Shown here: positions 18,785-28,700 of the stretch, in pieces | How the letters are laid out: the number at the start of each line of letters is the position of its first letter | How positions within the stretch are numbered: the first letter of the stretch is position 1 | Assembly: GCF_017875315.1 (NCBI RefSeq) | Contig: NZ_JAGGMM010000001.1 | Location: 930,001-994,000 of the forward strand | DNA length: 64,000 nt | Direction of reading: 5' to 3' | Source of the DNA: Methanomicrobium sp. W14 | Lineage (GTDB): Archaea; Halobacteriota; Methanomicrobia; Methanomicrobiales; Methanomicrobiaceae | Notes under the pieces: generated by a model | Databases searched by the model: none | The model's input: only the letters and a program-made list of their open reading frames with translations | What the model was told of the DNA's origin: nothing | Made by a program: the position numbers and the translations under genes

Positions 18785-19774
18785 TCAGGCATCTCCTGAA
18801 AGTATTGTTTTTTTTCCGGCCTTTAAGTCCTTCCACAACCAGTAGCCGGCAAGCCCCCCTGATACAAGCGTCTGCACGATGATGTATGCAATTATCATGA
18901 TGACTACTTCAGATATCATTGACATGCCGCTAACGGCTATTAAAAAGGCCACACCTGCGTTCCTGTTCACAGAACTTATTGCCATGGACTTCTTTTCACC
19001 GGTATTTTCCCCGCCGAAGAAGTAACCGATAAAAACGGATATTATAACGGCCAGTATAATTGCAGGAACACCAAGAGTCCCTGTTATCTGCGAGAAAAAT
19101 CCCCCGTTTGATTCTGATAAAAATATTATCACAAGCGATACTACTACAACGACAAGTGCCGATATATTTGAAGCCCAGAAAGCCGGTGCAGACAGTTTTT
19201 TTCCAAGAAGAGGCCTGTATGACCTGATGAACATACCAAGAAAGAGAGGTATCATCTGTATTACGGCAAGCGTTTCTATGACAGGCCAGGGGTCGATTCC
19301 GTATGTTTCAGGAAGGGCCAGCATAAGCGTGAAGGGAGCGGAGAACACGGCGATTGTACACAAAAAAAACATAAGACCTGTTGAGTGTCCGACGTCACCG
19401 TTTGCAAACTCGGTAATTCTGGGTGCATAAGATGCCCCGGGTGCACATGCCATAAACAGAAACCCGAAAAGAACAGCACCTGAAAGGCCTAGAAGATATG
19501 CTATAAAAATCGCTGCTGCCGGTATTGCGACAAGGTTTATGACAACCGACCGCAAAAGCATCCAGTGTTTTTCAAGGGATGCGATGACATCCTTTAACGA
19601 CAGCCCGAACCCTATCGAGAGCATTGACGTGACTATAAAGACGTATATCAGACCTAGAAGAACAGTCCTAAACAACACAAAATAAATGGTTTGGGTAATT
19701 ATATAAACCAAATGCTTTTTTAGGAGAAAATCCCGACCCTTATTTAAAAAGTCAGAATTTAATCCATTTTGCAT
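18785..19774 (-). CDS. BASS-family (bile acid:sodium symporter-like) transporter
   Basis: A 329-residue protein with about nine or ten TM helices. MACAPGASYAPRITEFANGD (about residue 110) matches the conserved ACAPGG-type crossover motif of the BASS family, and a late SVNRNAGVAFLIA matches the second (RNxxxA). The family moves organic acids, pantothenate or arsenite with Na+. The ACR3 arsenite signature Cys is not evident, so the substrate is open. I chose the ATG at 19774; the TTG at 19786 would add four residues. It is divergent from the paralogous-importer operon, and the shared 103-bp gap contains operator copy A, so it may be co-regulated. Confidence 0.8.
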   Translation of the reverse strand: MQNGLNSDFLNKGRDFLLKKHLVYIITQTIYFVLFRTVLLGLIYVFIVTSMLSIGFGLSLKDVIASLEKHWMLLRSVVINLVAIPAAAIFIAYLLGLSGAVLFGFLFMACAPGASYAPRITEFANGDVGHSTGLMFFLCTIAVFSAPFTLMLALPETYGIDPWPVIETLAVIQMIPLFLGMFIRSYRPLLGKKLSAPAFWASNISALVVVVVSLVIIFLSESNGGFFSQITGTLGVPAIILAVIISVFIGYFFGGENTGEKKSMAISSVNRNAGVAFLIAVSGMSMISEVVIMIIAYIIVQTLVSGGLAGYWLWKDLKAGKKTILSGDA

Positions 19775-19834
19775 GAAAAAACTCAACCAGTGTTTTCAGG
19801 AGACTGGTGCAGAAAAAATTAACTTAGTTAAATA

Positions 19835-19869
19835 GGAATAGATCAACTTTTAACCGTTTGAAAACAAAC
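19835..19869 (+). promoter_or_regulatory. Candidate PadR operator, copy A
   Basis: The element has AATAGATCAA, then AACCGTTTGAA, then AAAC at fixed spacing. Over 35 positions it matches copy C (upstream of padR) at 26. It ends 8 nt before the ATG at 19878 and lies just after a TATA-like stretch (about 19824-19834), so it would cover the transcription start. It also sits in the divergent promoter of the BASS carrier. Confidence 0.55.
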
Positions 19870-19877
19870 CATCACTG

Positions 19878-21011
19878 ATGAAAAAAAGAGCACAAATTTG
19901 CATCGCCGCAGGACTGCTACTGGTCATTGCATGTTTTTGCCTGGTAAGTTTTTTCTGCCTTAATACTGAACCACCGGAAAATAAAACAGCTGAAGAAAAA
20001 ATTGTAATCACAGATGCTCTCGGCAGGGTGGTTACGCTTGAAAGACCCGCTCAAAGAATTGCATGTACCCACTACTCCGTGTCTGAAGCGGTTCAGCTTG
20101 CCGGAGCATGGGATAAAGTCGTTGCAAGAGACGGATATTTATCAAATGAAAAATTTTACCCCGGAGTAGATAAACTTCCGATAATCTGCCCCGCACGCAA
20201 TCCGCTGGATATCAATTATGAAGAGGTTGTAAAAATACACCCTGATGTACTGATACTTCCAAATTTCAGCTGGTTAGGAGACCCCGACGAAATAACTGGC
20301 AAACTTGAACCTGATGTGCCTGTTGTGTTTGTCGATACATTAAACCCTGAAACATTCTGCAATACGATTGATATTCTCGGAAAGATTGCAGGAACCGAAA
20401 AAGAAGCCGGTGAATATATCGACTTTTACAGGAGCATATATTGTCCTGTCACAAATATTACATCAAATATTCCCGGAGAAAACCGTCCCAATGTATTTTT
20501 CAAAGCTTTTTCAGACGAAATTGATGATATCAAGACATACGGCAGTGAATTTCCCGGAGGAAATGAATTCTTTAATGCCGCAGGTGTCCGAAATATCGCA
20601 GAAGACCTTCCGATAAACTGTGCGGATGTAGATAAAGAATGGCTCATTGGACAGGATATTGATGCTATTGCAGCCATATGCTGGGATAAAAAATATCCAG
20701 ATACATTCGGGTACAATGTATCCGACCCTTCTTTTGCAAGAACACGTGCAGAAGAAATAAGGACGCAAATAGGTGGACTTGATGTCTTTTTAAATTCAAA
20801 AGCTGTAGAAAACAATGAAATCTACCTCCTGAACAACGAGATGACCTCCACTCCAAGGTATATCATTACAATAGCCTACATGGCAAAATGGTTCCACCCT
20901 GACCTTTTTGAAGATCTTGACCCGAAGGCACTTCACCAGGAATATCTTGACAGGTTCATACCAGGTGACTATAATCTGACAAACTGCGGACTGATGATAT
21001 ATCCTGAATAA
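19878..21011 (+). CDS. FecB-type binding protein, membrane-anchored (paralogue 1)
   Basis: A 377-residue type III binding protein with one N-terminal hydrophobic segment (about 5-28; a Cys at VSFFC could be a lipobox). The family start is IVITDALGRVVTLERPAQRIACTHYSV (pattern), followed by NYEEVVKIHPDVLILPNFSW. It is a clear paralogue of the protein at 22178: both share SV-[SD], GAW-x-x-VV-x-RD, NYEE[VI]VKIHPDV and EDLPI-x-x-x-DVD-[KR]-EWL. Both would feed the single permease/ATPase pair downstream. It is the first gene after operator copy A. Confidence 0.85.
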   Translation: MKKRAQICIAAGLLLVIACFCLVSFFCLNTEPPENKTAEEKIVITDALGRVVTLERPAQRIACTHYSVSEAVQLAGAWDKVVARDGYLSNEKFYPGVDKLPIICPARNPLDINYEEVVKIHPDVLILPNFSWLGDPDEITGKLEPDVPVVFVDTLNPETFCNTIDILGKIAGTEKEAGEYIDFYRSIYCPVTNITSNIPGENRPNVFFKAFSDEIDDIKTYGSEFPGGNEFFNAAGVRNIAEDLPINCADVDKEWLIGQDIDAIAAICWDKKYPDTFGYNVSDPSFARTRAEEIRTQIGGLDVFLNSKAVENNEIYLLNNEMTSTPRYIITIAYMAKWFHPDLFEDLDPKALHQEYLDRFIPGDYNLTNCGLMIYPE

Positions 21012-21025
21012 AGAGGTGAAATTAA

Positions 21026-22051
21026 ATGAAAGAATTACCTGAAATAAATGAATCACTGACAAAAATTTATGATCTTTCACTGTCTCCGGTAAGGGCAAAC
21101 GCCCTTGCAGCCGGAGTGAAAATGCTTGTATTCGATTACCTGACAAAACCTGCAACGTCAAAATCTGTTGCCGAAAGATGCGGCTACAATGCCAATATGA
21201 CAGAAGAGTTTCTCAATGTCCTGACTGCATGCGGTCTGCTCGAAAAAAAAGACGGTAAATTCGTCGACCGCCCGGACACCGGACAGTTTCTGGTATCAGA
21301 AAGCCCCACCTATTACGGCAAAATTCTGCTGCGTGAATACCGTAGAATATCCATGAGTCCTGAGGAGATTATTGAAGCAGTTAAAAACGGACCTGTCAGC
21401 CAGAAAGAAGATGACAATATGTGCCTGGAAGACTTCTGGACTAGTTACGCACGTTCAGTTGCCAACTGGGAACGTTCCGGCTCTGCACAAAAGCTGGGAG
21501 AAATAGTCTCAGAACTTCCGCAATTTGATTCCTTTAAGCATATGCTGGACTTGGGGGGAGGACCCGGACTTATGGGAATGGCGGTTTTAAGCCGTCATAA
21601 ATCGATGACCGGAGTAGTATTCGACCAGCCGGCAGTTGCAAAGGTGGCAGAGGAATTCATTGCCGGGTATGACATGTCCAAACGTATGACTGCTGCAGGA
21701 GGCGATTATATCAGGGACGATTTCGGAGACGGCTATGACCTTATTCTATGTAGCTGTACATTAAATTTTGCTCTGTGGTGTATGGATGAGATAGTAGAAA
21801 AGATATATAATGCCCTGAATCCGGGGGGAGTATTCGTAAGTCTTCATGATGGCATCTGCGACGAGGGAACGGCACCAGAATATCATGTGCTTAATATGAT
21901 GTCAAGTGCACTTTCCGGATTTAACTGCGGAATAAAAAAAGGTCTTATTGCATCGTCCATGAAAAAGGCGGGATTTAAAGAGGTTAACTCAAGGGAAGTT
22001 TCACTTGACGTCGGACCGTTTGATCTTGACATAGCTGTTAAAGGGCCGTAA
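21026..22051 (+). CDS. SAM-dependent O-methyltransferase-like protein with winged-helix N-domain
   Basis: A 341-residue protein. The N-terminal about 90 residues look like the helical dimerisation/winged-helix domain of plant-type and antibiotic O-methyltransferases (SVAERCGYNANMTEEFLNVL, LLEKKDGKFVDRP). The class I SAM fold follows with motif I MLDLGGGPGLMG (about residue 173), the acidic VVFDQPAV, and YDLILCSCTLNF. SD-like GAGGTGA precedes the ATG at 21026, 14 nt after the binding-protein stop. Its place between two paralogous binding-protein genes suggests it modifies the imported molecule; the acceptor is unknown. Confidence 0.82.
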   Translation: MKELPEINESLTKIYDLSLSPVRANALAAGVKMLVFDYLTKPATSKSVAERCGYNANMTEEFLNVLTACGLLEKKDGKFVDRPDTGQFLVSESPTYYGKILLREYRRISMSPEEIIEAVKNGPVSQKEDDNMCLEDFWTSYARSVANWERSGSAQKLGEIVSELPQFDSFKHMLDLGGGPGLMGMAVLSRHKSMTGVVFDQPAVAKVAEEFIAGYDMSKRMTAAGGDYIRDDFGDGYDLILCSCTLNFALWCMDEIVEKIYNALNPGGVFVSLHDGICDEGTAPEYHVLNMMSSALSGFNCGIKKGLIASSMKKAGFKEVNSREVSLDVGPFDLDIAVKGP

Positions 22052-22177
22052 ATAAACCGGAAAATAAGCTGCATGATATCTAAAAATTTAGGAATTAAAA
22101 CCAAAACCAAAGAAGGTTGACAATGGTTAAAATCCTTAGGATATCGTTTATAGCGGCCTAACAGCTAATAAAAACAG

Positions 22178-23323
22178 GTGTTTCAGAAATATTGGATATA
22201 TATAGTAATTATTTTGGCAGCCGTTACAATGACTACAACTATACTGTTGTTAAATGTAAATGAAGACAATGGCAAAAAAGAAGTCCCGGCGGAAAACCAG
22301 ATTACAATTACTGATGCATACGGAAGAGAAGTAACTCTTAAAGGCCCTGCTAAAAGAGTTGCCTATTCTCATCATTCAGTAAGCGATTCCATCAGGATTA
22401 TCGGAGCCTGGGAACAGGTAGTCGGAAGGGATGCAAACGTGGACGACGGGCATCTTTTCCCCGGATATGAAGAAATTCCGGTAATCTCCCAGGCCATGAA
22501 TGCAATGGACCTTAATTACGAGGAAATTGTAAAAATTCATCCTGATGTAGTTATCCTGCCAAAATTTGACTGGTACACCGGATCAGACGATATCATACAG
22601 ATGCTTGAACCTGATATCCCGGTCATTTTTCTTAATACTCTTGACCCAGATCCTGAAGTTGTCAATGACACAATTCAAAAACTTGGGATTATTACAGGAA
22701 ATGAAGAAAGAGCAGAAGAATATCTGGATTTTTACAACAGTGTGTATAGCAATATAACTTCAAAAACCTCCCTTGTCAGTCCCGATGACCAGCCGCGTAT
22801 CTTTTTCAGGGCAGTAGGAAAGACCTCTCCTGAACAGATTACGACTTACGGAAAGGATATGAACTGGTTTAAAAATTTTACCAGCGCAGCAGGCGCAAAG
22901 AACGTCGCAGAAGACCTGCCCATATCTTACGGCGATGTTGACAGGGAATGGCTTTTGGAGCTGGATATAGATTATATTGTCGTCAAATGCTGGAAAGAGC
23001 GTTACCCAGGTGTTTTTGGATATTCTGTAACCAATAGAGAAGAGGCAATAAAAAATGCGGAAGATATTCGCGAAAATATCATGAAACAGGATGTCTTTTC
23101 AAACACAGATGCGGTAAAAAACAAAAATGTGTACCTTTTTGACAGTTCAATGGACGCCACCCAGAGAAATATAATAGGAATAGCCTACCTTGCAAAATGG
23201 CTTTACCCTGACGAACTCACCGATTTAGACCCGGAGGCAATACACCAGGAGTATATAACCCGGTTTATGGAAGCGGATTATTCTCTTGAAGATTCGGGTC
23301 TGTTTGCATATCCTTTCAGGTGA
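22178..23323 (+). CDS. FecB-type binding protein, membrane-anchored (paralogue 2)
   Basis: A 381-residue binding protein with an N-terminal TM helix (about 5-26) and no lipobox Cys, so probably held by an uncleaved anchor. ITITDAYGREVTLKGPAKRV opens the domain. It is homologous throughout to the protein at 19878. The only start that keeps the anchor helix is the GTG at 22178, which has no obvious SD; translation may depend on coupling or an alternative start. It sits 126 nt after the methyltransferase, and its permease begins about 50 nt downstream. Confidence 0.85.
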   Translation: MFQKYWIYIVIILAAVTMTTTILLLNVNEDNGKKEVPAENQITITDAYGREVTLKGPAKRVAYSHHSVSDSIRIIGAWEQVVGRDANVDDGHLFPGYEEIPVISQAMNAMDLNYEEIVKIHPDVVILPKFDWYTGSDDIIQMLEPDIPVIFLNTLDPDPEVVNDTIQKLGIITGNEERAEEYLDFYNSVYSNITSKTSLVSPDDQPRIFFRAVGKTSPEQITTYGKDMNWFKNFTSAAGAKNVAEDLPISYGDVDREWLLELDIDYIVVKCWKERYPGVFGYSVTNREEAIKNAEDIRENIMKQDVFSNTDAVKNKNVYLFDSSMDATQRNIIGIAYLAKWLYPDELTDLDPEAIHQEYITRFMEADYSLEDSGLFAYPFR

Positions 23324-23372
23324 CAAAACCTTCTGTGACCAATGCCAGGATAAAATTTTAATGGAGGAAATA

Positions 23373-24449
23373 ATGGAAATCAATTCGCATACAACAGACG
23401 CTTCATGTGACATCTGTGATGAGTATTACAGTTATACCAGAAAAAAAACGGTTTTTATCATCGCACTGGTAATAGTTATAATATTATGTATAGGAATCGC
23501 CGCATCAAGCGGTTCTGCCGACGTGACACTGCCAGATGCCTATAATTCAATCCTCGGAAAAATTTTTCCGGAAAGTTCGGAAAGTTCATGGACTGCAGAC
23601 GTATGCTTGTGGAAACTCCGCTTCCCGAGAATATTTATGGCACTGTTTACAGGCATAGCCCTTGGCGTTGCAGGCTGCGCAATGCAGGGAGCACTGAAAA
23701 ACCCGCTTGCCGACCCTTATATGCTTGGTGTTGCATCTGCTGCAGGACTTGGGGCAACAATTGCAATTGTGTTCGGAGCGGGAATACTTGCCGGAACTTA
23801 CCTTATTATTGGAAATGCATTCCTTTTTTCACTGGCAGCAGCCGGAGTAATTATACTGATAGGTGAAAAAAAGGACGGCTCTGCCGAAGCGATGATACTG
23901 ACAGGTATTGCATTAATGTTCTTTTTTCAGGCTGTAACGACATTTATAGCATATTTTGCTGATTCTGAGGCCGTAAAAAGTGCAATGTTCTGGATGGTCG
24001 GAGACCTCGGCAAAACATCATGGGGGGACTTCTATTATGTCATCCCGATAGTTGCAGTTGTAGTCCCTTTTATTATCTGGAAATCGTGGGACCTGAATAT
24101 TGTAGGCGGAGGCGATGAAAGTGCAATGAGCCTGGGAATCAACGTAAAGCATTTTCGAATTATGATTGTCGGCCTGTCCTCGCTTCTTGTAGCGGGAGTT
24201 GTAAGTTTTGTCGGTGCTATAGGCTTTATCGGCCTTGTTTCCCCGCATATATGCCGCCTTATTATAGGGGGGGACAACAGGTTTTTAATACCGGCATCAG
24301 GCCTTATGGGAGCTGTTTTTCTGATTATATCGGATACTATCGCACGGACTGCCCTTTCACCTGTAATTATTCCGGTAGGAGTGATTACGGCCTTTATAGG
24401 TGTTCCTTTCTTTGTTTATCTTATTCTATTCGGGAGGGCAAAATGCTGA
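23373..24449 (+). CDS. FecCD-type ABC transporter permease (second set)
   Basis: A 358-residue permease. The hallmarks are LWKLRFPRIFMALFTGIALGVAG (pattern), AMQGALKNPLADPYMLGVASAAG, GDESAMSLGINVKHFR (coupling region) and GAIGFIGLVSPHICRLIIGGDNR. I chose the ATG at 23373 because a perfect GGAGG (23363-23367) precedes it by 5 nt; the frame is open back to 23286 but those extra residues are not conserved-looking. An unusual Cys-rich cytosolic N-terminus (DASCDICDEYY) precedes TM1. The ATPase gene overlaps its 3' end by 7 nt. Confidence 0.92.
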   Translation: MEINSHTTDASCDICDEYYSYTRKKTVFIIALVIVIILCIGIAASSGSADVTLPDAYNSILGKIFPESSESSWTADVCLWKLRFPRIFMALFTGIALGVAGCAMQGALKNPLADPYMLGVASAAGLGATIAIVFGAGILAGTYLIIGNAFLFSLAAAGVIILIGEKKDGSAEAMILTGIALMFFFQAVTTFIAYFADSEAVKSAMFWMVGDLGKTSWGDFYYVIPIVAVVVPFIIWKSWDLNIVGGGDESAMSLGINVKHFRIMIVGLSSLLVAGVVSFVGAIGFIGLVSPHICRLIIGGDNRFLIPASGLMGAVFLIISDTIARTALSPVIIPVGVITAFIGVPFFVYLILFGRAKC

Positions 24450-25213
24450 ACCTGAAAGTTGAAAACATATCGCTTTCATATGGCACAACAGAAGTTCTGA
24501 AAAATATTTCGATGGAGTTCAAAAAACCCGGAGTTGTTGGCATCATAGGTCCAAACGGTGCCGGAAAAAGCACTCTTCTCAAATGTATCAACAACATCCT
24601 CAGACCGCAGAGAGGAAAGGTGCTCATTGACGGGAATGATACCAGCGGGATGGATGCGGTCGGGATAGCCAGAAAAATTGGCTATGTACCGCAGGAATTT
24701 CCTGTGTCATTCCTTTCGACTGTATTTGATACCGTTCTTACCGGACGCCGCCCGTACACATCGTGGGGGGCAGGAAAAAAAGACATGAAAATTGCTGCCG
24801 GTGTTATAAAGATGCTAAGCCTTGAAGACATTGCACTCCGAAACATGTCGGAATTGTCAGGCGGTCAGCAGCAGCGTGTCATGATAGCGAGAGCTCTTGC
24901 ACAACAAAGTGGAATTATGCTGCTTGACGAGCCTACATCAAAACTTGACATCAGGCACCAGCTGGAAGTTATGAATATAATTAAAACCCTTTCCTCAGAA
25001 AAGCAGATACTTTCAATAATTGTCATGCACGACTTAAACCTTGCTTCAAGGTACACTGACAGGATAATAATGTTGAAATCAGGCAGCATCGCGTCTTCAG
25101 GCAATCCGGTAAACGTTTTGACTAAGGAAAATATCAGGGAGGTGTATGGTGTAGATGCAAAGATAGTTATCGGGGACGGCCTTTTGCATATAATGCCAAT
25201 AAGACCGGTTTAA
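24443..25213 (+). CDS. FecE-type ABC transporter ATPase (second set)
   Basis: A 256-residue ATPase: Walker A GPNGAGKSTL (about residue 35), Q-loop YVPQEFPVSF, signature LSGGQQQRVMIARA (about 138), Walker B IMLLDEPTSKLD (about 158), switch His IVMHDLN. The ATG at 24443 was chosen over the frame's upstream extension because that extension lies inside the permease gene and the domain starts exactly here. It completes the importer of the operon that begins at 19878. Confidence 0.92.
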   Translation: MLNLKVENISLSYGTTEVLKNISMEFKKPGVVGIIGPNGAGKSTLLKCINNILRPQRGKVLIDGNDTSGMDAVGIARKIGYVPQEFPVSFLSTVFDTVLTGRRPYTSWGAGKKDMKIAAGVIKMLSLEDIALRNMSELSGGQQQRVMIARALAQQSGIMLLDEPTSKLDIRHQLEVMNIIKTLSSEKQILSIIVMHDLNLASRYTDRIIMLKSGSIASSGNPVNVLTKENIREVYGVDAKIVIGDGLLHIMPIRPV

Positions 25214-25365
25214 CGAAAATATCAGGAAAAAACCTGAAACATCATTATTTAACTGCAAAATTGTTTTTAATCTCGTTTTATAAGTGTTGACACCGTCTGT
25301 TTTGACTTTAGGTAATCTTTTTTTTATCTAATTTTTTTTGGACTATCTTTTTACAAACCTAAACT

Positions 25366-25417
25366 GCTATATAAGTACAATAGTTTGTTATTAAACCGTT
25401 TTAAAATAAACTATTGT
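25366..25417 (+). promoter_or_regulatory. TATA box and candidate PadR operator, copy B
   Basis: A TATA box (CTATATAAG, 25366-25374) is followed at once by a 41-bp near-palindrome (25377-25417). ACAATAGTTT and AAACTATTGT are perfect outer arms, and the two 20-nt halves around the central C at 25397 match at 17 of 20 positions. The core AAACCGTTT is shared with copies A and C. The site would cover the transcription start, the layout expected for repression. Confidence 0.6.
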
Positions 25418-25477
25418 GCCTGGAAATCTATTCCAAAAGACACGAATTCCAGGTTAAAATGAAAAAAATATGCTAAA

Positions 25478-25711
25478 ATGTTTGTTATGTTCAAATTCAA
25501 AGAAAAAAACATCGGAAAGAATGTTACAGGATACAAAAACGAACTGAATGTTGCTGAAATCTGCAGCACAGCAAAAATCAGGACCGTGCCAGAACATACC
25601 AGTAAAATAATCTTATTGTACCGGCAGGAGACTGCAGCATTGTCAGATCTTCTGAAACAGTCAGTTAAACTGTGGAATCAGGATGTTAAGATGAAGTTTG
25701 GACAGAGGTGA
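25478..25711 (+). CDS. Small protein of unknown function upstream of the activase
   Basis: A 77-residue basic protein with no recognisable family. It has two Met candidates at the start (25478 and 25487), one Cys, and a C-terminal helical stretch (ETAALSDLLKQSVKLWNQDVK). It is the first frame after operator copy B. Its stop is 5 nt before the activase ATG and overlaps that gene's GAGGTGA ribosome-binding site, which supports coupled translation. It could be a small subunit or regulator, or only a leader peptide. Confidence 0.5.
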   Translation: MFVMFKFKEKNIGKNVTGYKNELNVAEICSTAKIRTVPEHTSKIILLYRQETAALSDLLKQSVKLWNQDVKMKFGQR

Positions 25712-25716
25712 AATAA

Positions 25717-28700
25717 ATGGAGCAGACAATTACAAAATACAAAATCAATGAAATGCCGTGTGATGAAAAAAACGTTGTTTCAGGGTTGAATCCGACATAC
25801 AGCCTAGGAATAGATATTGGCTATTCATCCGTGAAAATCGCCCTTACAGATGATTACAACGATGTTGTATATTCAGACTATATACTGCATAAAGGAAAAA
25901 TAGGAGAAGCTGTTAAAGCTACTCTAAAAAGGCTTTTGGAAAAATACCAGAATGAAGATATTATATACGGAGGTATAACCGGAGGCGAGAGCAGACTATT
26001 GTCGCACATCTGCACGAAAAACCGTGTCAGGGATGTACCGGCGTTAATTGAAGGAAGCTCACTGCATAATAATGTCCGATCGATTATTGAAATCGGGGGT
26101 GAGAGTTCAAAATATATTACCGGTTTTTCAAAAAACGATGATTCGTCTCTTGAAATTTCAATGAATTCAAACTGCTCGGCAGGGACAGGGTCTTTTCTTG
26201 AGGAGCAGGTTTCAAGACTCAACCTCAATATCGAGGACTATTCGGCATGTGCAGCCAAAAGCAGCACTATCCCAAGAATTGCAGGGAGATGCAGTGTATT
26301 TGCAAAAACGGACATCATACACCACCAGCAGGAGGGTACCCCGGTTGAGGATATTCTTCAGGGCCTTGCTTATGCACTTGTCAGGAATTACCGGGGATCA
26401 GTTGTCAGAAAACTGCCGCTTGAAACTCCTATTTTATTTGCAGGGGGGGTGGCCCTAAACGAAGCGATTGTAAATGCTATAAGAGACATTTTTAATTTAG
26501 AAACAGACGATCTGGTAGTCCCTGATTTGTGTGCAAATATCCAGGCGACAGGAGCGGCTTTAATCGCAAAAAAGGAGAATATAAAGCTTAATCCAAAAAC
26601 CCTGCTAAATAATCTTGAATCAAAAGGAAACTTGTGTATCAGTGATGAAACGAATGCAAAACTTCCATCACTGCAATCTTTTGGAGATAATGACAGTTTA
26701 AACAAACATATCTGCAAAACCTGTAATGGAAGTACTGAAAAGATCAACTGTTTTCTCGGAGTGGACATAGGCTCTACGAGTACCGATCTTGTAGTAATAA
26801 ACGACGAGAATGAGATTGTCGCATACAGGTACTTACGTACACTCGGTGATCCCGTAAAAGCGGTTTTTAAAGGTCTAAGAGAACTCGGTGAAGAACTGGG
26901 AGACCGTGCCGAGGTTCACGGTGCAGGGACAACGGGTTCAGGCAGGTACATGATTGCAAAAATAATCGGAGCTGATACAGTAAAGGACGAGATTACCGCC
27001 CAGGCAAAGGCATCTTTTACAATAGACGATACTATAGACACAATATTTGAGATAGGAGGGCAGGATTCAAAATATGTCAGTCTTAAAGAAGGCCGGGTAA
27101 CGGATTTTCAGATGAACAAGATCTGTGCTGCAGGTACAGGGTCATTTATTGAAGAGCAGTCGAAAAAATTCGGTATCCCTCTTGATAAATTTGGAGAAAT
27201 AGCACTAAAAAGCAAAAAACCGGTAAACCTTGGCGAAAGGTGCACGGTTTTTATAGAGACAAGCGTTGCATCCCATATAGCCGGCGGTACCGCTACTGAG
27301 GATATTATATCCGGTCTGTGCTTTTCTATTGCAAAAAATTATCTCAACAGGGTCGTCGGCCATAAAAAAATAGGTGACAGAATTTTCCTTCAGGGTGGTA
27401 TTGCCTACAATCAGGGGGTTGTAAACGCCTTCAGGGCACTTACAGGAAAAGAAGTTATTGTTCCCCCTTTCTTCAGCGTTACCGGGGCCTACGGGGCTGC
27501 ACTTCTTGCAAAAGAAGAAGCCAAATCTTATAAATCAGAATTTAAAGGGTTTAAACCGGATGAATACATAATTTTGGATGACAACATAAAAGAGTTTGGT
27601 CCGAAACAGGAAAACGAACCGGAATTCAGCGATATAGTAAATGACATAATCTTTGAAGGATATGACGGAATAACTGATCCCGAAAAAAAGACTATTGGAA
27701 TGCCCCGAGCTCTTTTCACGTATGGAATGTATCCAATGTTCAGTGCCTTCTTCAGGGAGCTCGGGTTTAACGTTATCCTCTCAGACCCCACAAATGAAGA
27801 GACTGTAAGGCTGGGCCAGGAGTATTCACTGGATGAGACCTGCTACCCGGTAAAACTTGTGAACGGTCATGTTGCAGAACTTGTAAACAAAAAGGTGGAC
27901 TATATCTTCTTTCCTGATTTGTATACTGTCCTTCACCCGGGTTCCAACTCCAGGCAGGATTTCGGCTGCCCGTATATGCAGCTCGCCTTTAAACTTGTAA
28001 ACAGGGCAATGGAGCTTGACAAAAAAGGAATAAAACTTCTTTCTCCGACTATAGGCTTTAGTCTCGGAGAAGAGTTCATGAAAAAAGGGTTCATAAATCT
28101 TGGCATGCAGCTTGAGAAAAGCCCTGAAGAGACTTTAAAAGCCCTGCAGGTGGGTATGAAGGCTTTCACTGCATTTGAAAAAAGAGTAAGTGAGAAAGGA
28201 AAAAATATTGTCCAGGACCTAAAACCTGATGAAAAAGCCTTTGTGCTGATATCAAAGACATACGGAGTAGCTGATCCGGCTTTAAATCTCGAGATTCCCG
28301 GGATACTTAATAAAATGGGATACAAAACCCTTGCTTTCTACAACCTGCCTGAAAGTGACGTTTCAGTAGAACATCCTAATATGTTCTGGCCGTTCGGACA
28401 GCATATCCTCGAGGCCGCCCAGGTTGTCCGCCAGCACCCGAACCTGTATGCAATATTCCTGACCCATCACGGGTGCGGACCTGACACTGTGTTCACTCAT
28501 TATTTCAGGGAAATTATGGGCGATAAGCCGTACCTGAACATAGAGGTAGACGAGCATTCCTCGGGTGTAGGCGTAATAACCAGACTTGAAGCGTTTGTAA
28601 ACAGCCTGAAGGGTATCCCCGAAGAGAAGGCCGAAGACATTTCAGTATACCCGAAACGTGTAGTCCACACTGATACATACATCAAAACCGGAACCAGTGA

